A stretch of DNA of 64,000 bases, taken from positions 3,534,001-3,598,000 of the forward strand of contig JAPEUQ010000002.1 in the NCBI GenBank assembly GCA_027946365.1. Direction: 5' to 3'. The DNA is from Kalmusia sp. IMI 367209 (lineage: Eukaryota; Ascomycota; Dothideomycetes; Pleosporales; Didymosphaeriaceae). A program made the translations under genes and the position numbers. Positions 48,683-58,080 of the stretch are shown here, piece by piece; the stretch's first letter is position 1, and the number at the start of each line of letters is the position of its first letter. The notes below the pieces were generated by a model. That model was not told the origin of the DNA. It did no database searches and saw only the letters and a program-made list of their open reading frames with translations.

Positions 48683-50398
48683 TTAACTGACCGAAATGCA
48701 CTTGATATCGAAGATTAGCTCCGAGTTGGCAGGTATCCCAGGGAGCGCCTTCGAGCCGTATGCGAGCTTCGCGGGGATCGTGAGACGACGCTCGCTGCCA
48801 GCCTGCATGCCAGCAACACCGACGTCCCAGCCCTTGATGACCTCGCCGACACCGAGCTTGAATGAGAAGGGCTTGCCCTTCTTGTTGGCTGCCGTGGCTG
48901 TTAGCTTAAATGCGATGTGATATAGGTTATGGCTTGCACTCACCATCGAATTGCTTGCCATTCTTCAGCTTGCCAATGTAGCGCATCTCGATACGATCGC
49001 CCTTCTTAGCAGCCTTACCCTTGCCCTCCTTCTTGTCTTCGACGGTGACGCCTCCGACATTTCGGGGACCCTTGGCAGGCTCCTTCTTCGCCTCAGTAAC
49101 CTTGGGCGAGGAGCCCGTAGGACCCTGCTCGAGGTTCTTAGCGAATTGAACCTTCTTTTTGTCGCTGCTGAGGGTATCAACCTTCTCCTTCTTTTGCTCC
49201 TTCTTGGACTCCTGAGTAGCAACAACAGCCTGACCCTCGTTGTTCTTCAGCTTCTTCGCCTGCTTCTTGCTGAGCTTCTCCTCGCCGTTCGTGGCAGGGG
49301 CGTCAGCCTTGGTCTTGGTGATGAGCTCGTCCAAGGTCATAGCCTCGTCGTCTGAGTCGGCAGGGCGCTTCTTGCCCTTCTTGTCAGCCTTGACGAGCTT
49401 CGGCACTTCTTCCTCTTCAGAGTCAACCTCGGTGAAGCGAGGGTCGTTGAGGCCGTCAAGTTCATCATCCTCAGACTCAGACAGTTCCTCATCGAGCTCA
49501 TCCTCATCGGGCGACTCGTCGTAGTCATCTTCGCCCAGACCATAAAGATCGGCCTCGTCATCATCATCCTCGTCGTCGTCGAGGATGGCCACATAGTTGC
49601 CAGTGAGGTAAATGTCATGAGAACCAGTGGCAGAAAAGTATACCTCCTCGCCTTCACGCACAGTGATCTCCAAAGCTTGCTGGTAATGCTGCACAGTTGT
49701 CAATAAGATTCATACGCAGTTGCACAATGGGATGCCCACCTTCTCCGGGTCGAGCGTGCAGAGCACAAGCTCCTCGGCCTCATCTGCTTCCTCGTCGTCC
49801 TCTTCGCTGTCGTCATCGCTCAGATCGTCATCAAGAGCTTTACCCTTGCCCTTTGTGCCATTCACACCGTTGGTGACTAGGTCGATATCCATCTCCTCAG
49901 CGGCGGCCTCTTCCTGGAGCTTCTTCTGCAGAGCCTCGCGCATGGCCTGCTTGGACTTGGCAGGATCACTAGGCCCGCCGTTCGTCTCGTTTTCGCTATC
50001 ATCCTCCTCTGAATCGTCCGACTCGTCATCAGGGCCAAGTACACCATCCGCAAGAAGCCTTGCGCGCAGTTCCTCGATATTATCGGGGTCATAGTCATCG
50101 TCATCCTCGTCATCCTCGTCGTCATCTTGAATACGGATGAGCTTGAGGGTAGCGCGAGCCGTCTCACCGTCCACCTCGGTGGTAGGGTCGATAGCAGCCA
50201 TAGTGATGCGGAACTAGACATAATGAGCTTGCTGCGCACAGTGAAAAGCTTAGGTCGGGTAGAAAGAAAAAACATGCGCAATTGATTAGGTCGTGACGAT
50301 AAACTTACAGCAACATTTGGGTTCGAGCTGGCCGGGATAGGCTGGCCGCCAGCTGGGATGCGAAGCCCATAGACGCCCGCAGGCACTATGCTTGCCAT
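48683..50398 (-). CDS. Nucleolar FKBP-type peptidyl-prolyl isomerase (FPR3/FPR4-like)
   Basis: Exons are 50398-50309, 50213-49740, 49688-48944 and 48888-48683; the product is 504 aa. The N-terminal nucleoplasmin-like domain ([14 protein letters not shown] ... [10 protein letters not shown]) acts as a histone-binding module in this family. It is followed by long Asp/Glu tracts, then Lys-rich KKGKKR and KKEQKKEK stretches that would target the nucleolus. The C-terminal FKBP domain starts around [12 protein letters not shown] and contains [13 protein letters not shown] and [14 protein letters not shown], with the usual FKBP active-site residues. The last intron has two AG acceptors 9 nt apart, both in frame. 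The downstream one gives [12 protein letters not shown], which matches the family better and is used here. In yeast these proteins act in histone chaperoning, rDNA silencing and proline isomerisation of histone H3. Confidence 0.93.
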
Positions 50399-50809
50399 TG
50401 CGAATAGCTGGAGAGATATGGAAAGCAGAAAGTAGGGTTCGTGTGTCGAGCACAGATGGCGCAGGCGGCTTCAGTTGAACAGATTTACAAAGCTCGCGGG
50501 CGGTTGTTTGCAATTCTGGCGGGAGCAGGAAAGAAAATTGAGGCCGCCGGCTGGTTGCGATACAAAAAGTTCGAGTTCGCCAAGATTTTCCCGCCCAAGG
50601 AATTGTTCTCACCGCCTACGCTAGCGCACATGGCTGCAGTCGTAGTGGGGCCAACGGAGAGGAAGGCGACGCGAGAACGCCACATTGACGCGCGCGACGT
50701 GATCCATTCACTCCCAATATGCGCCATCCTCCCGCCGCCCGCACACCATGACGAGGACCCCGATGAATGACAGTTCGGCCGCAGCATCGAGCACAATCAA
50801 ATAGCGAAC
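50399..50809. promoter_or_regulatory. Divergent promoter region FKBP / REV1
   Basis: 411 bases lie between the divergent start codons. A plus-strand frame of 109 codons (50441-50770) ends 40 bases before the REV1 ATG. It has no recognisable domain and is most likely leader sequence or a chance ORF. Shared regulation of the two genes is possible but unproven. Confidence 0.5.
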
Positions 50810-53800
50810 ATGGGCTCGCGCCTTGAAAACAACTCTAGCTCCGTGCGCAAGCGCATTGCAAAGCACACCTTCGAAGATGAGGAGGGCGACGAGTACAATG
50901 GCTCCAAGTTCGGCGGCTTCTCTGAGTACTTCAGACGAAAGAAGATTAAACTTCAGAATTTAGATGCCGACCTGCGCTCGCAGTCCGCCGACAAGCCCCA
51001 GATCTTCAAAGGCATCGTGGCCCACGTCAACGGATACACGCAGCCATCCCTCAACGATCTGCACATGCTCATCGTCCAGCATGGGGGCGGCTTCATGCAG
51101 TACCTCGATGGCAAGACCACCGTGACGCACATAATAGCCAGCAACCTCACGCCGAAGAAGGCGACAGAATTCCGCAGATACCGCATCGTCAAGCCGGCAT
51201 GGGTGGTGGACAGCATTCAGGCCGGGAAGCTGCTCCCATGGAACGCATACCGCCTTATAGACGAGGGCGAAAACCAGAAGGTGCTAGCCTTTGACAAAGG
51301 CAAAGTTGTGAGCCATGCCAGCAACAGAGCGAAGGGGTATCGGGACCAGTCCGATACTAGCTGGTACACCGGCCAGCTTCGGGGCAAGGAACCCAGCGGA
51401 CCCGCAGGCACCCCAACACCCAATAACTCCATACGCCCGCCCTTCTCGCAACGAAGATTACCGACCCCCGATGATCAGATCGAGGAGGAAGTGTCGCCTT
51501 CATATCAACGGGAGCAACAGTTGCTCGATCGTAGTTGGGTTGAGCAGTTGCAAGAGGCTGCACGCGAACCTGAGAAGCTTGTGACCCCTCCAAAAACCAG
51601 TCCCACTCTCGGACCTCAATTAGACAGTGATAAACTTGTAGTCTCAGACACTGTGCCTGGAGACATTGATGATTTGTATGCAGACCCTGACACCGACCTT
51701 AGACCACGCAAAATCGCATCGCCAGCTTCCGTTCAAGTCCAAAACGCAGAAGTTTCGCCAGTTGTTGCTGAAGAGCAAAACGCAGAAGCGCAAATACCAA
51801 AGGGAAGGCCTCTCACGGCTGAAGAGCATAATGCAATACTGCTCCGAGACCCGAAAATCAGGAAATCGACCGTAGTAGATCCGAATTTCCTTGAACAGTA
51901 CTATCGCGAATCGCGCTTGCATCATCTATCAACCTGGAAAGCCGACCTTAAATCTCAGCTCCAGACCTTGGCTAGCGAAAAAAGTTCGTCGCAGAAGGCG
52001 AAGCAAAAGCGATCCCCAGGTGCGAGACAATATGTGTTGCATGTCGATTTCGATAGCTTCTTTGCCGCAGTCAGTCTGAAAAAACACCCCCAGTATAAGG
52101 ACAAACCCGCTGTAGTTGCACACGGCAACGGTAGCGGCTCAGAAATTGCAAGCTGCAACTACCCCGCCAGAAAGTTCGGCGTCAAGAACGGAATGTGGAT
52201 GAAGCGGGCCCAAGAGCTGTGCCCAGACCTAAAGATTCTTCCTTACGACTTCCCTGCCTATGAAGAAGCTAGCAGAGCTTTCTACGATGCTATCCTTGCG
52301 ACAGGAGGCATAGTACAAAGCGTAAGTGTAGATGAAGCTCTTATCGATGTCTCAAACCTATGCATCGCTGTCGGCGGCAGTGACGGTAAAAGTCTCAACG
52401 AAGGCAGCATCTACCGCGAGCAAGCGAAAGCAGCCGACATTGCCCAGTCATTGCGCGATCAAGTCAAGTCGAAGACAGACTGTAATGTCTCGGTGGGCAT
52501 AGGTGGCAATATTTTGCTAGCTAAAGTGGCTCTGAGAAAGGCAAAGCCAGCTGGTCAATATCAGATCAAGCCTGAAGAGGTTCTTGACTTCATCGGGCAG
52601 CTACAGGTGCAAGATCTTCCTGGCGTAGCATGGTCGATTGGTGGCAAACTCGAGGATATCGGCATCAAATTTGTCAAAGACGTTCGAGAGTTTCCCAAAG
52701 AAAAGCTTGTGCAAACTCTAGGCCCCAAGACTGGAGAGAAGCTGTGGGAATACTCCCGCGGCATCGATCGACAGGAAGTCGGCGAACAAGTCGTTCGCAA
52801 ATCAGTTTCAGCTGAAGTCAACTGGGGTGTGCGTTTCGAGAACCAGGACCAGGCTGATGAATTCATCGGTAGTCTCTGTGGTGAGCTGCAGAAGCGCCTA
52901 CTTAAAGAAAAGGTCAAGGGAAAGCAGTTCACCATGAAGTTTATGAGACGTTCGCCAGATGCTCCCCTAGATCCGCCTAAACATCTTGGTCATGGCAAAT
53001 GCGACACGTATAATAAAAGCTTAGCCCTTGGGGTGGCGACCAATTCCAAAGAAGTACTAACGAAGGAGGCTTTAAGCATCCTCAAGGGCTTTGGTTTCTC
53101 TCCAGGTGAATTGAGAGGCATCGGCGTTCAAATGACCAAGTTGGAACCAATGAAAAGTGCCACAGATGGGACTCTAGAAAGTTCACAACGCCGTCTTCAA
53201 TTCAAGGTCGGTCGCGCAGAACCTAAGAAGGTTGAGAAAGCCCAAGTAGTAGTGGAAATGGACCCAATTCAAGACGATCCAGTGACCCCAAAAAAACCGA
53301 AACCTGCTGCAGAGGACGAGCACGTCGCATTTGGCCCTCCCGAACTCAACCATTCTACACCAACTCGGCGACCGTTGAACATGATGGGAACGCAATTCCT
53401 CATGCCTACGCAAGTAGACCCCGAAGTGCTTGCAGAGCTCCCAGAAGACATTCGCTCGAAGCTCCTGCGGCAAGGTCGCCAGTCCTCTCCTATTTCAGCC
53501 AGTCCGAAGGCACCGAAGCCGGTTGAGGAAGCTTCACCAAGAGCCCCCCCATTTGCCCTCACAGCTCTCCCATCACACTCCCAGCTTGACCCTGAAATAC
53601 TCGCTGCTCTTCCGCCCGATGTTCGCGCAGAGGTTCTTGCTGAATACGGCGCGGCAGCGGCTCCCTCATCCCCATCCCGTCGCCCCAAGCATATCGATCA
53701 AACTATCCTTCCTCAATCACCGCGCAAGAACAGAATCATCGGGATTCCCGCCAACAGGCCTATTGTTCCTCCAGTCAAGCGTGGAAGAGGCCGCCCGCCT

Positions 53801-54433
53801 AAGTCCGCTCAACTCGCCGCTGCCGCACTCGCGAATGCAAAAGACAGTACAGGCAAGACCCTCACCCAAGCGAATTTCATCTCGCTCCAGATTGCTGCAG
53901 GAGAGAGCGGAGGAGGTGTTGAGGCAGAGGAACTTGATCCAGAGTTCCTAGCCGCTTTACCAGAAGAAGTTCGCATAGAGATAGTAGAAGAGCATAAACG
54001 CAAAAAGTTTGAAGCTGCCTACCTCGAAGTCCCAAGGGCACATACCCTGGATGGACCCCTTCCGTACGTACCCCAACTTCAAGCCATCAAAGTACCTCGT
54101 CCTGCCACACCAACATTCACGACGAGGAAGCTATCCAACAAGGACGATCTGAGAGCTGCGGTAAAAGAATGGATCGAGGAATTCGGCGACGATGGTCCTT
54201 ATGATGAGGATGTTGACGTACTAATCAAGTATCTGGGAAGGGTCGTACAAGAGGAGAAGGATATGAGCAAGGCAGTAGGGATCGTTAGATGGTTTGAATG
54301 GGTTATCAACGAGCTTGCTGACGGAGACGAGCGGTTTCAAAGAGGGGAGTGGGAGGGTGCGCTGGGTAGGGTGAAGGATGGCGTGAGCTGCGCTGCGCAA
54401 AAGAGGGGCCTGGGTGCTGTTACATTTGATTGA
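50810..54433 (+). CDS. REV1: DNA repair protein REV1 (Y-family dCMP transferase, translesion synthesis)
   Basis: REV1 inserts dCMP opposite abasic sites and scaffolds polymerase zeta in error-prone bypass. A single exon encodes 1207 aa. The N-terminal BRCT domain (about 61-150) ends near KPAWVVDSIQAGKLLPW. The polymerase core begins YVLHVDFDSFFAAV (about 407) with the first catalytic Asp. The second acidic pair is in SVDEALIDVS (about 506). The little-finger/PAD region is at about 670-780. Three UBM-like ubiquitin-binding motifs follow at about 868 (DPEVLAELPEDIR), 927 (DPEILAALPPDVR) and 1042 (DPEFLAALPEEVR), each with the key Leu-Pro. The C-terminal four-helix REV1 domain (about 1107-1207) is the expected Rev7/polymerase interaction site. 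All catalytic acids are present. It is transcribed divergently from the FKBP gene. Confidence 0.96.
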   Translation: MGSRLENNSSSVRKRIAKHTFEDEEGDEYNGSKFGGFSEYFRRKKIKLQNLDADLRSQSADKPQIFKGIVAHVNGYTQPSLNDLHMLIVQHGGGFMQYLDGKTTVTHIIASNLTPKKATEFRRYRIVKPAWVVDSIQAGKLLPWNAYRLIDEGENQKVLAFDKGKVVSHASNRAKGYRDQSDTSWYTGQLRGKEPSGPAGTPTPNNSIRPPFSQRRLPTPDDQIEEEVSPSYQREQQLLDRSWVEQLQEAAREPEKLVTPPKTSPTLGPQLDSDKLVVSDTVPGDIDDLYADPDTDLRPRKIASPASVQVQNAEVSPVVAEEQNAEAQIPKGRPLTAEEHNAILLRDPKIRKSTVVDPNFLEQYYRESRLHHLSTWKADLKSQLQTLASEKSSSQKAKQKRSPGARQYVLHVDFDSFFAAVSLKKHPQYKDKPAVVAHGNGSGSEIASCNYPARKFGVKNGMWMKRAQELCPDLKILPYDFPAYEEASRAFYDAILATGGIVQSVSVDEALIDVSNLCIAVGGSDGKSLNEGSIYREQAKAADIAQSLRDQVKSKTDCNVSVGIGGNILLAKVALRKAKPAGQYQIKPEEVLDFIGQLQVQDLPGVAWSIGGKLEDIGIKFVKDVREFPKEKLVQTLGPKTGEKLWEYSRGIDRQEVGEQVVRKSVSAEVNWGVRFENQDQADEFIGSLCGELQKRLLKEKVKGKQFTMKFMRRSPDAPLDPPKHLGHGKCDTYNKSLALGVATNSKEVLTKEALSILKGFGFSPGELRGIGVQMTKLEPMKSATDGTLESSQRRLQFKVGRAEPKKVEKAQVVVEMDPIQDDPVTPKKPKPAAEDEHVAFGPPELNHSTPTRRPLNMMGTQFLMPTQVDPEVLAELPEDIRSKLLRQGRQSSPISASPKAPKPVEEASPRAPPFALTALPSHSQLDPEILAALPPDVRAEVLAEYGAAAAPSSPSRRPKHIDQTILPQSPRKNRIIGIPANRPIVPPVKRGRGRPPKSAQLAAAALANAKDSTGKTLTQANFISLQIAAGESGGGVEAEELDPEFLAALPEEVRIEIVEEHKRKKFEAAYLEVPRAHTLDGPLPYVPQLQAIKVPRPATPTFTTRKLSNKDDLRAAVKEWIEEFGDDGPYDEDVDVLIKYLGRVVQEEKDMSKAVGIVRWFEWVINELADGDERFQRGEWEGALGRVKDGVSCAAQKRGLGAVTFD

Positions 54434-54834
54434 GTTATGATGTTTATGTTGCATGGTTCATGGTACGAGAGATACCCTTCATAGTGGATACGGCAGTAGA
54501 TAAGAGTATTATTTAATGGAAGCTAGTACAATAATTGCATCTGTTGCAGCATGCTAAGAGATGTGTACTTCGTGATCCTACAATCGTAACGGACATGAGA
54601 TGAACAGGTCCTTACTTAATTTAGTATAATGACTCGAGGAAGGGCTAGACCCACACCGGTCAAGGGGGGGCAGTCTAGTGAGGCAGCGGCTACAGTATTC
54701 GATCTACCACCCTTCACTATGCGTCATATGGGAGAAAGAAGACCGATAGGCCGAATTTTGCTACGAATTAAGAAAGACGTAATTGAAACACTCAATACAT
54801 TTACAGGACCGTCAACTCCAGAGTTACATCACTC
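54434..54834. other. Convergent 3' intergenic region REV1 / HET gene
   Basis: About 400 bases between converging genes, with an AT-rich stretch at about 54500-54620. A short plus-strand ORF (54629-54889) overlaps the 3' end of the HET gene and lacks any domain. Nothing else was seen. Confidence 0.5.
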
Positions 54835-56749
54835 TCAATCCATCCAAAAGGTTTCCTCCATCGCATTTGCAAATAAGTCGTTTGTGTAGACACAACCTAG
54901 GCCGACTCTCTCATACTTATTCCCACGAGCCTGAAGTATCAAAAAAATTTCTCGCCGGGTTTGCGTCTGCTGATGAACCCTAGACCGCAGTAGAAGACAC
55001 TGATATTCGCCCGGTCTTACCCCTTCGCGATCGAATTGCCCAGTACACGAGATGTCTTCTTTGTCGGAGATTGTCAGTTTAAAATATGGTGGATCATACT
55101 CATCTGTCATTCCTTCAACATTGATAGTAGCCTTGACAGCTGGCCCGTGAAGAGCAATGGAGGCCGATATCAGACTAGACACGAAAGGGACTCCTTTCCA
55201 TTCCACCGAGAAGTCCATCAGCTTGCAATGATCTTGAACGGTAACGAGACGATCGACTTTAACTAAAGTGAGTTGCCAGAGATCAAAGCCGATTCGGGAA
55301 GGACAAGATATCCAAGACCACGACGGAAGACCAGCTGATCCGATCGCACGAGCATGTTCCGGTGAAACCTGGCCCATTCTGATCCATAACAAGTCCTCGA
55401 GTATCGAACGCTTCCAGAGCCCAACAAGTGACTCATCTCCAGAGATCGTCTGGTAGAGTTCAGCAATTCCGGCTAGTGCGGGTAAACGGTCTTCCCAGTA
55501 AGTGAAGTCTCGTTGTGAGAAATTTTTCATCCATATTCTCCACATTTCCCCCTGATCAAGGTCTGCGGAACCATGATCCGTCGTGCGGGCATAGTGAATG
55601 CCAGATGCGGAGCTTTGGAAATGGAGGCCGGCTTCCGTTTCATGAACTTGATTGCACTCCCAGTGCAACTCGTCACTCATACACGAAACAATACGGTTCG
55701 ACAAGAGTTGCTCTTGGAGCACCCAGCCACGAGAGCTTAGTACCGTCCCCTTGACGACTTGTCGATAATCTCCGGGTTGCAGTCTTACAAGGAGGCCGGG
55801 ACCTCTGTCCTCTGGAACAATGTGAAAAGTCTTTACGAGAGAGCTCTTGATGGGGAAACAACCGCCTTGGCTTTCAGGAGAGTCACATGCTGCAATATTG
55901 AGGACGCTTCCTGAATATATGTCCTTCATCTTTGCAGCCTCCTGTGCCCACTCCTTGGTCGAATCTTGAACTATGCACAGTGCATCGATCCATATGAAGC
56001 GAATGCCTAGTGTCCGCGTGATGAGAATGGCGTCATCGAATGTCCGAGGGATTGCCTGAGGGGGTATATGATCGCTGAAACTTTCGACATTGTCTAGAGT
56101 TGTACATATAGGTCGATCCGGACCCCAGCAGTGACTAAGGGTGGTGTACTGTTGCTGTTCAACGGGGATTTGCTCGCTGAGGACGAGTCGAGGAGGTTTT
56201 CCATCACCTCTAACCTCGAGCAATCGATGTGGAATCTGCTCCGCCCTAGGTATGCATCCATCGCCATGGTTAGACTTGCAGTGATCCAACCACTTCTTTA
56301 TGGTTGTCATCCTATCTTTCAGCGAGGGCGAGGATGCCCATGGAGCTTGGTTGCTTGCTGCTGCTGCTCTGAAGTCAGCTTTGTCCATACAACGCATGAT
56401 GTGGTTTCTTACAGTCGGTCTTGCATGTGGTGATGGAAAACATATGGTCGGTCCTGTAGTGAATTTTTCCAATTGGCTGACGAACAATTAACACGAGAAG
56501 AATCCATCTCACTTCTGCCTCGACATCATTTGTATTCTCAAGCTCCAAATCGAGTTCAGCATTTTCCAAGGATCCGGGCGCACGCTCTTTTACGTCCAGG
56601 TGAGTTCGAATGTATGTGCAGAGAAAGCATTGCTCAGACTGTTGTCTGAACGACGAGAGGGTGGGGTAAAATGGTCGAATACTGGACCCTTCACTGAGGG
56701 GAATGATGTTCGAGCAATAATGGCATAAGCCCTCATTTGTTGGTACCAT
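54835..56749 (-). CDS. HET-domain (heterokaryon incompatibility) protein
   Basis: Proteins of this family act in allorecognition, and in some cases in programmed cell death after fusion with an incompatible partner. Exon 1 (56749-56413) has the Cys-rich N-terminus (CHYCSNIIPL, QCFLCTYIR) that usually precedes HET. A GTAAGA donor, a GCTGAC branch sequence and a run of CAG acceptors remove about 49 bases. Exon 2 starts near 56363 and ends at 54835, for about 621 aa. The HET domain lies at about 180-285 and contains YTTLSHCWG, IRFIWIDALCIVQDS, the WAQEAAKMKDIYSGS region, and ACDSPESQGGCF. The C-terminal half resembles the effector/variable region of other HET proteins and has no NACHT or WD repeats. 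The exact acceptor is uncertain by a few codons. Family known, allelic specificity unknown. Confidence 0.88.
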
Positions 56750-57339
56750 GACTGATGTATCTTTGTGAAATAAGAGAACGATGTGTAGAATCTCTTCACT
56801 TAGTGATATAGTCCTTACTTATAGCTACGCCAAGCTCTGACGGTATGTAGATCAGCCGCGCGCGTATGCAGTCAAAGCATATGGAAACTGGTAAGAACTG
56901 TTTCAAATCATCCAATTGAATCGTTCCCCAGTTTTCCTAAGCCTCTTAGAGATACCATGGAGCTTTAAGAAGGCTAGCCGATAGGCGCGCGCCTGATAAC
57001 GACCCAAAATGGTAGCGAATGGAAACACCGCCCCCATCTCATGAATGCATGGCTGACGGGTTTTACCAATCAAAATGGGCTGACCATCAATGGACGGGAT
57101 GGACAGAATCTCAGACTGCAGGTGATTGCGGCACGGGCAGGCTGAGTTCGACCATTTACAGGCCTGTTTGCACTTGCAGGGTTCATCACCTGCACTAGTC
57201 TGGCTCGTGCCGCCTAGGTACATTTGCATCAATTTATACATCACCAACACTGGCTTTCTACCAGTCAAATGTGAACAAAAACGAATGGAGTATTTATAGA
57301 AATTCTGCAACTCTCAAGTCCACTTGAATCAACAGAGGG
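56750..57339. other. Region between the HET gene and the P450 relic, with a Cys-rich open frame
   Basis: The minus strand holds a 135-codon frame (57310-56903) with a dense cysteine cluster (CKCKQACKWSNSACPC). It recalls CXC-type zinc-binding clusters, but it has no other support and its start and context are unclear. The rest is AT-rich and without features. I do not call a gene here. Confidence 0.3.
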
Positions 57340-57641
57340 TGTCTTACGCAGCCGCTGCTCATGCGTCGTCCCACTCGTTTCAATTACGCCTAAGAAGAAT
57401 TGCATCGTGGTCTGCTCTCTCATGGACTGCGTAGCTTCGAGAAGCAGATCCAAGCCCAGCGGCCACTTTTCCGACCATCTTCGAGTAGGCTTGCACCCCA
57501 TCTGCGCTGCATATTGACCCTCTCTCTATAGAAAGTCATCCAAGGTTCTCACCTTACCTGTCCTTCGATCCGGCGTTTCCAGCAGCGGTAGCATGCAAAG
57601 CTGAGGATGACTGCGAGGGCCAGCAGCGTCTTGGAGGACAT
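57340..57641 (-). pseudogene. 5' remnant of a cytochrome P450 gene (CYP52-like N-terminus)
   Basis: The minus-strand ATG at 57641 opens MSSKTLLALAVILSFACY, a typical ER signal-anchor, followed by a basic CWKRRIEGQ. After a GTAAGG...CTATAG gap of only 32 bases, the frame continues REGQYAAQMGCKPTRRW, then KWPLGLDLLLEATQSM and FFLGVIETSGTTHEQRL. This is the N-terminal pattern of CYP52-type (alkane/fatty-acid hydroxylase) enzymes. Homology stops there, and no I-helix, ExxR or heme-Cys motif is found anywhere downstream in the window. The intron looks too short to splice normally, which also suggests decay. A short unannotated gene model cannot be excluded, but a functional P450 of about 500 residues is not present. 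Confidence 0.6.
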
Positions 57642-58080
57642 GTTAAACTCACACTCACAGCGGAGGCTGTTATCTGGTGTTGATGTATCAGAAGAGGCAG
57701 GAAGGTTTGGGCGGACCCATTTACCATTCTGTTAGCGTATGAGAACCGCAACGAGGGCGATGCCGCGAACACACCTGCCATACACAGGCACGACCGAGGA
57801 ATGTGCGTTATCAATTGAGCTTAGAATGGTCTTTCCAGAGAAGCGAGTACTCCGAACGTGTGCGTTCGAACCTCGCTGCAAGAGGTCTTCAAAATGATGA
57901 CTAAAGTGCTTCCATTAGGAAGAAGGTAGAACGGTACCTCAAAGATTTACTTGAGATTATTGCACTCTACTTCAGAACCGAATAGATAGAATGGTACGTA
58001 GGTTAAGTGTTCGATACATATATGCCTTTTGGTATTTCTGCTACAATCTTCGCTATCTCTACTCTCGCCTTACATACCGG
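57642..58080. other. Intergenic between the P450 relic and the CorA-like gene
   Basis: About 440 bases with no supported gene. A B-box-like GTTCGAACC at about 57865 drew attention, but no acceptor-stem partner or A box is present, so it is not a tRNA. Otherwise this should be 3' UTR of the CorA-like gene. Confidence 0.45.

Noticed and set aside
50441..50770. 109-codon ORF between the FKBP and REV1 genes
   Set aside because: It has no recognisable domain, ends 40 bases before the REV1 ATG, overlaps the leader region and is matched by an equally long antisense frame. It is recorded as promoter/leader instead.
56375..56487. Frameshift or pseudogene reading of the HET gene
   Set aside because: A GTAAGA donor with GCTGAC branch and CAG acceptors (about 56412-56364) joins the two frames exactly in phase, so an intron explains it without damage.
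57840..57900. Possible tRNA (GTTCGAACC, B-box-like)
   Set aside because: No pairing acceptor stem, A box or anticodon arm could be laid out around it.
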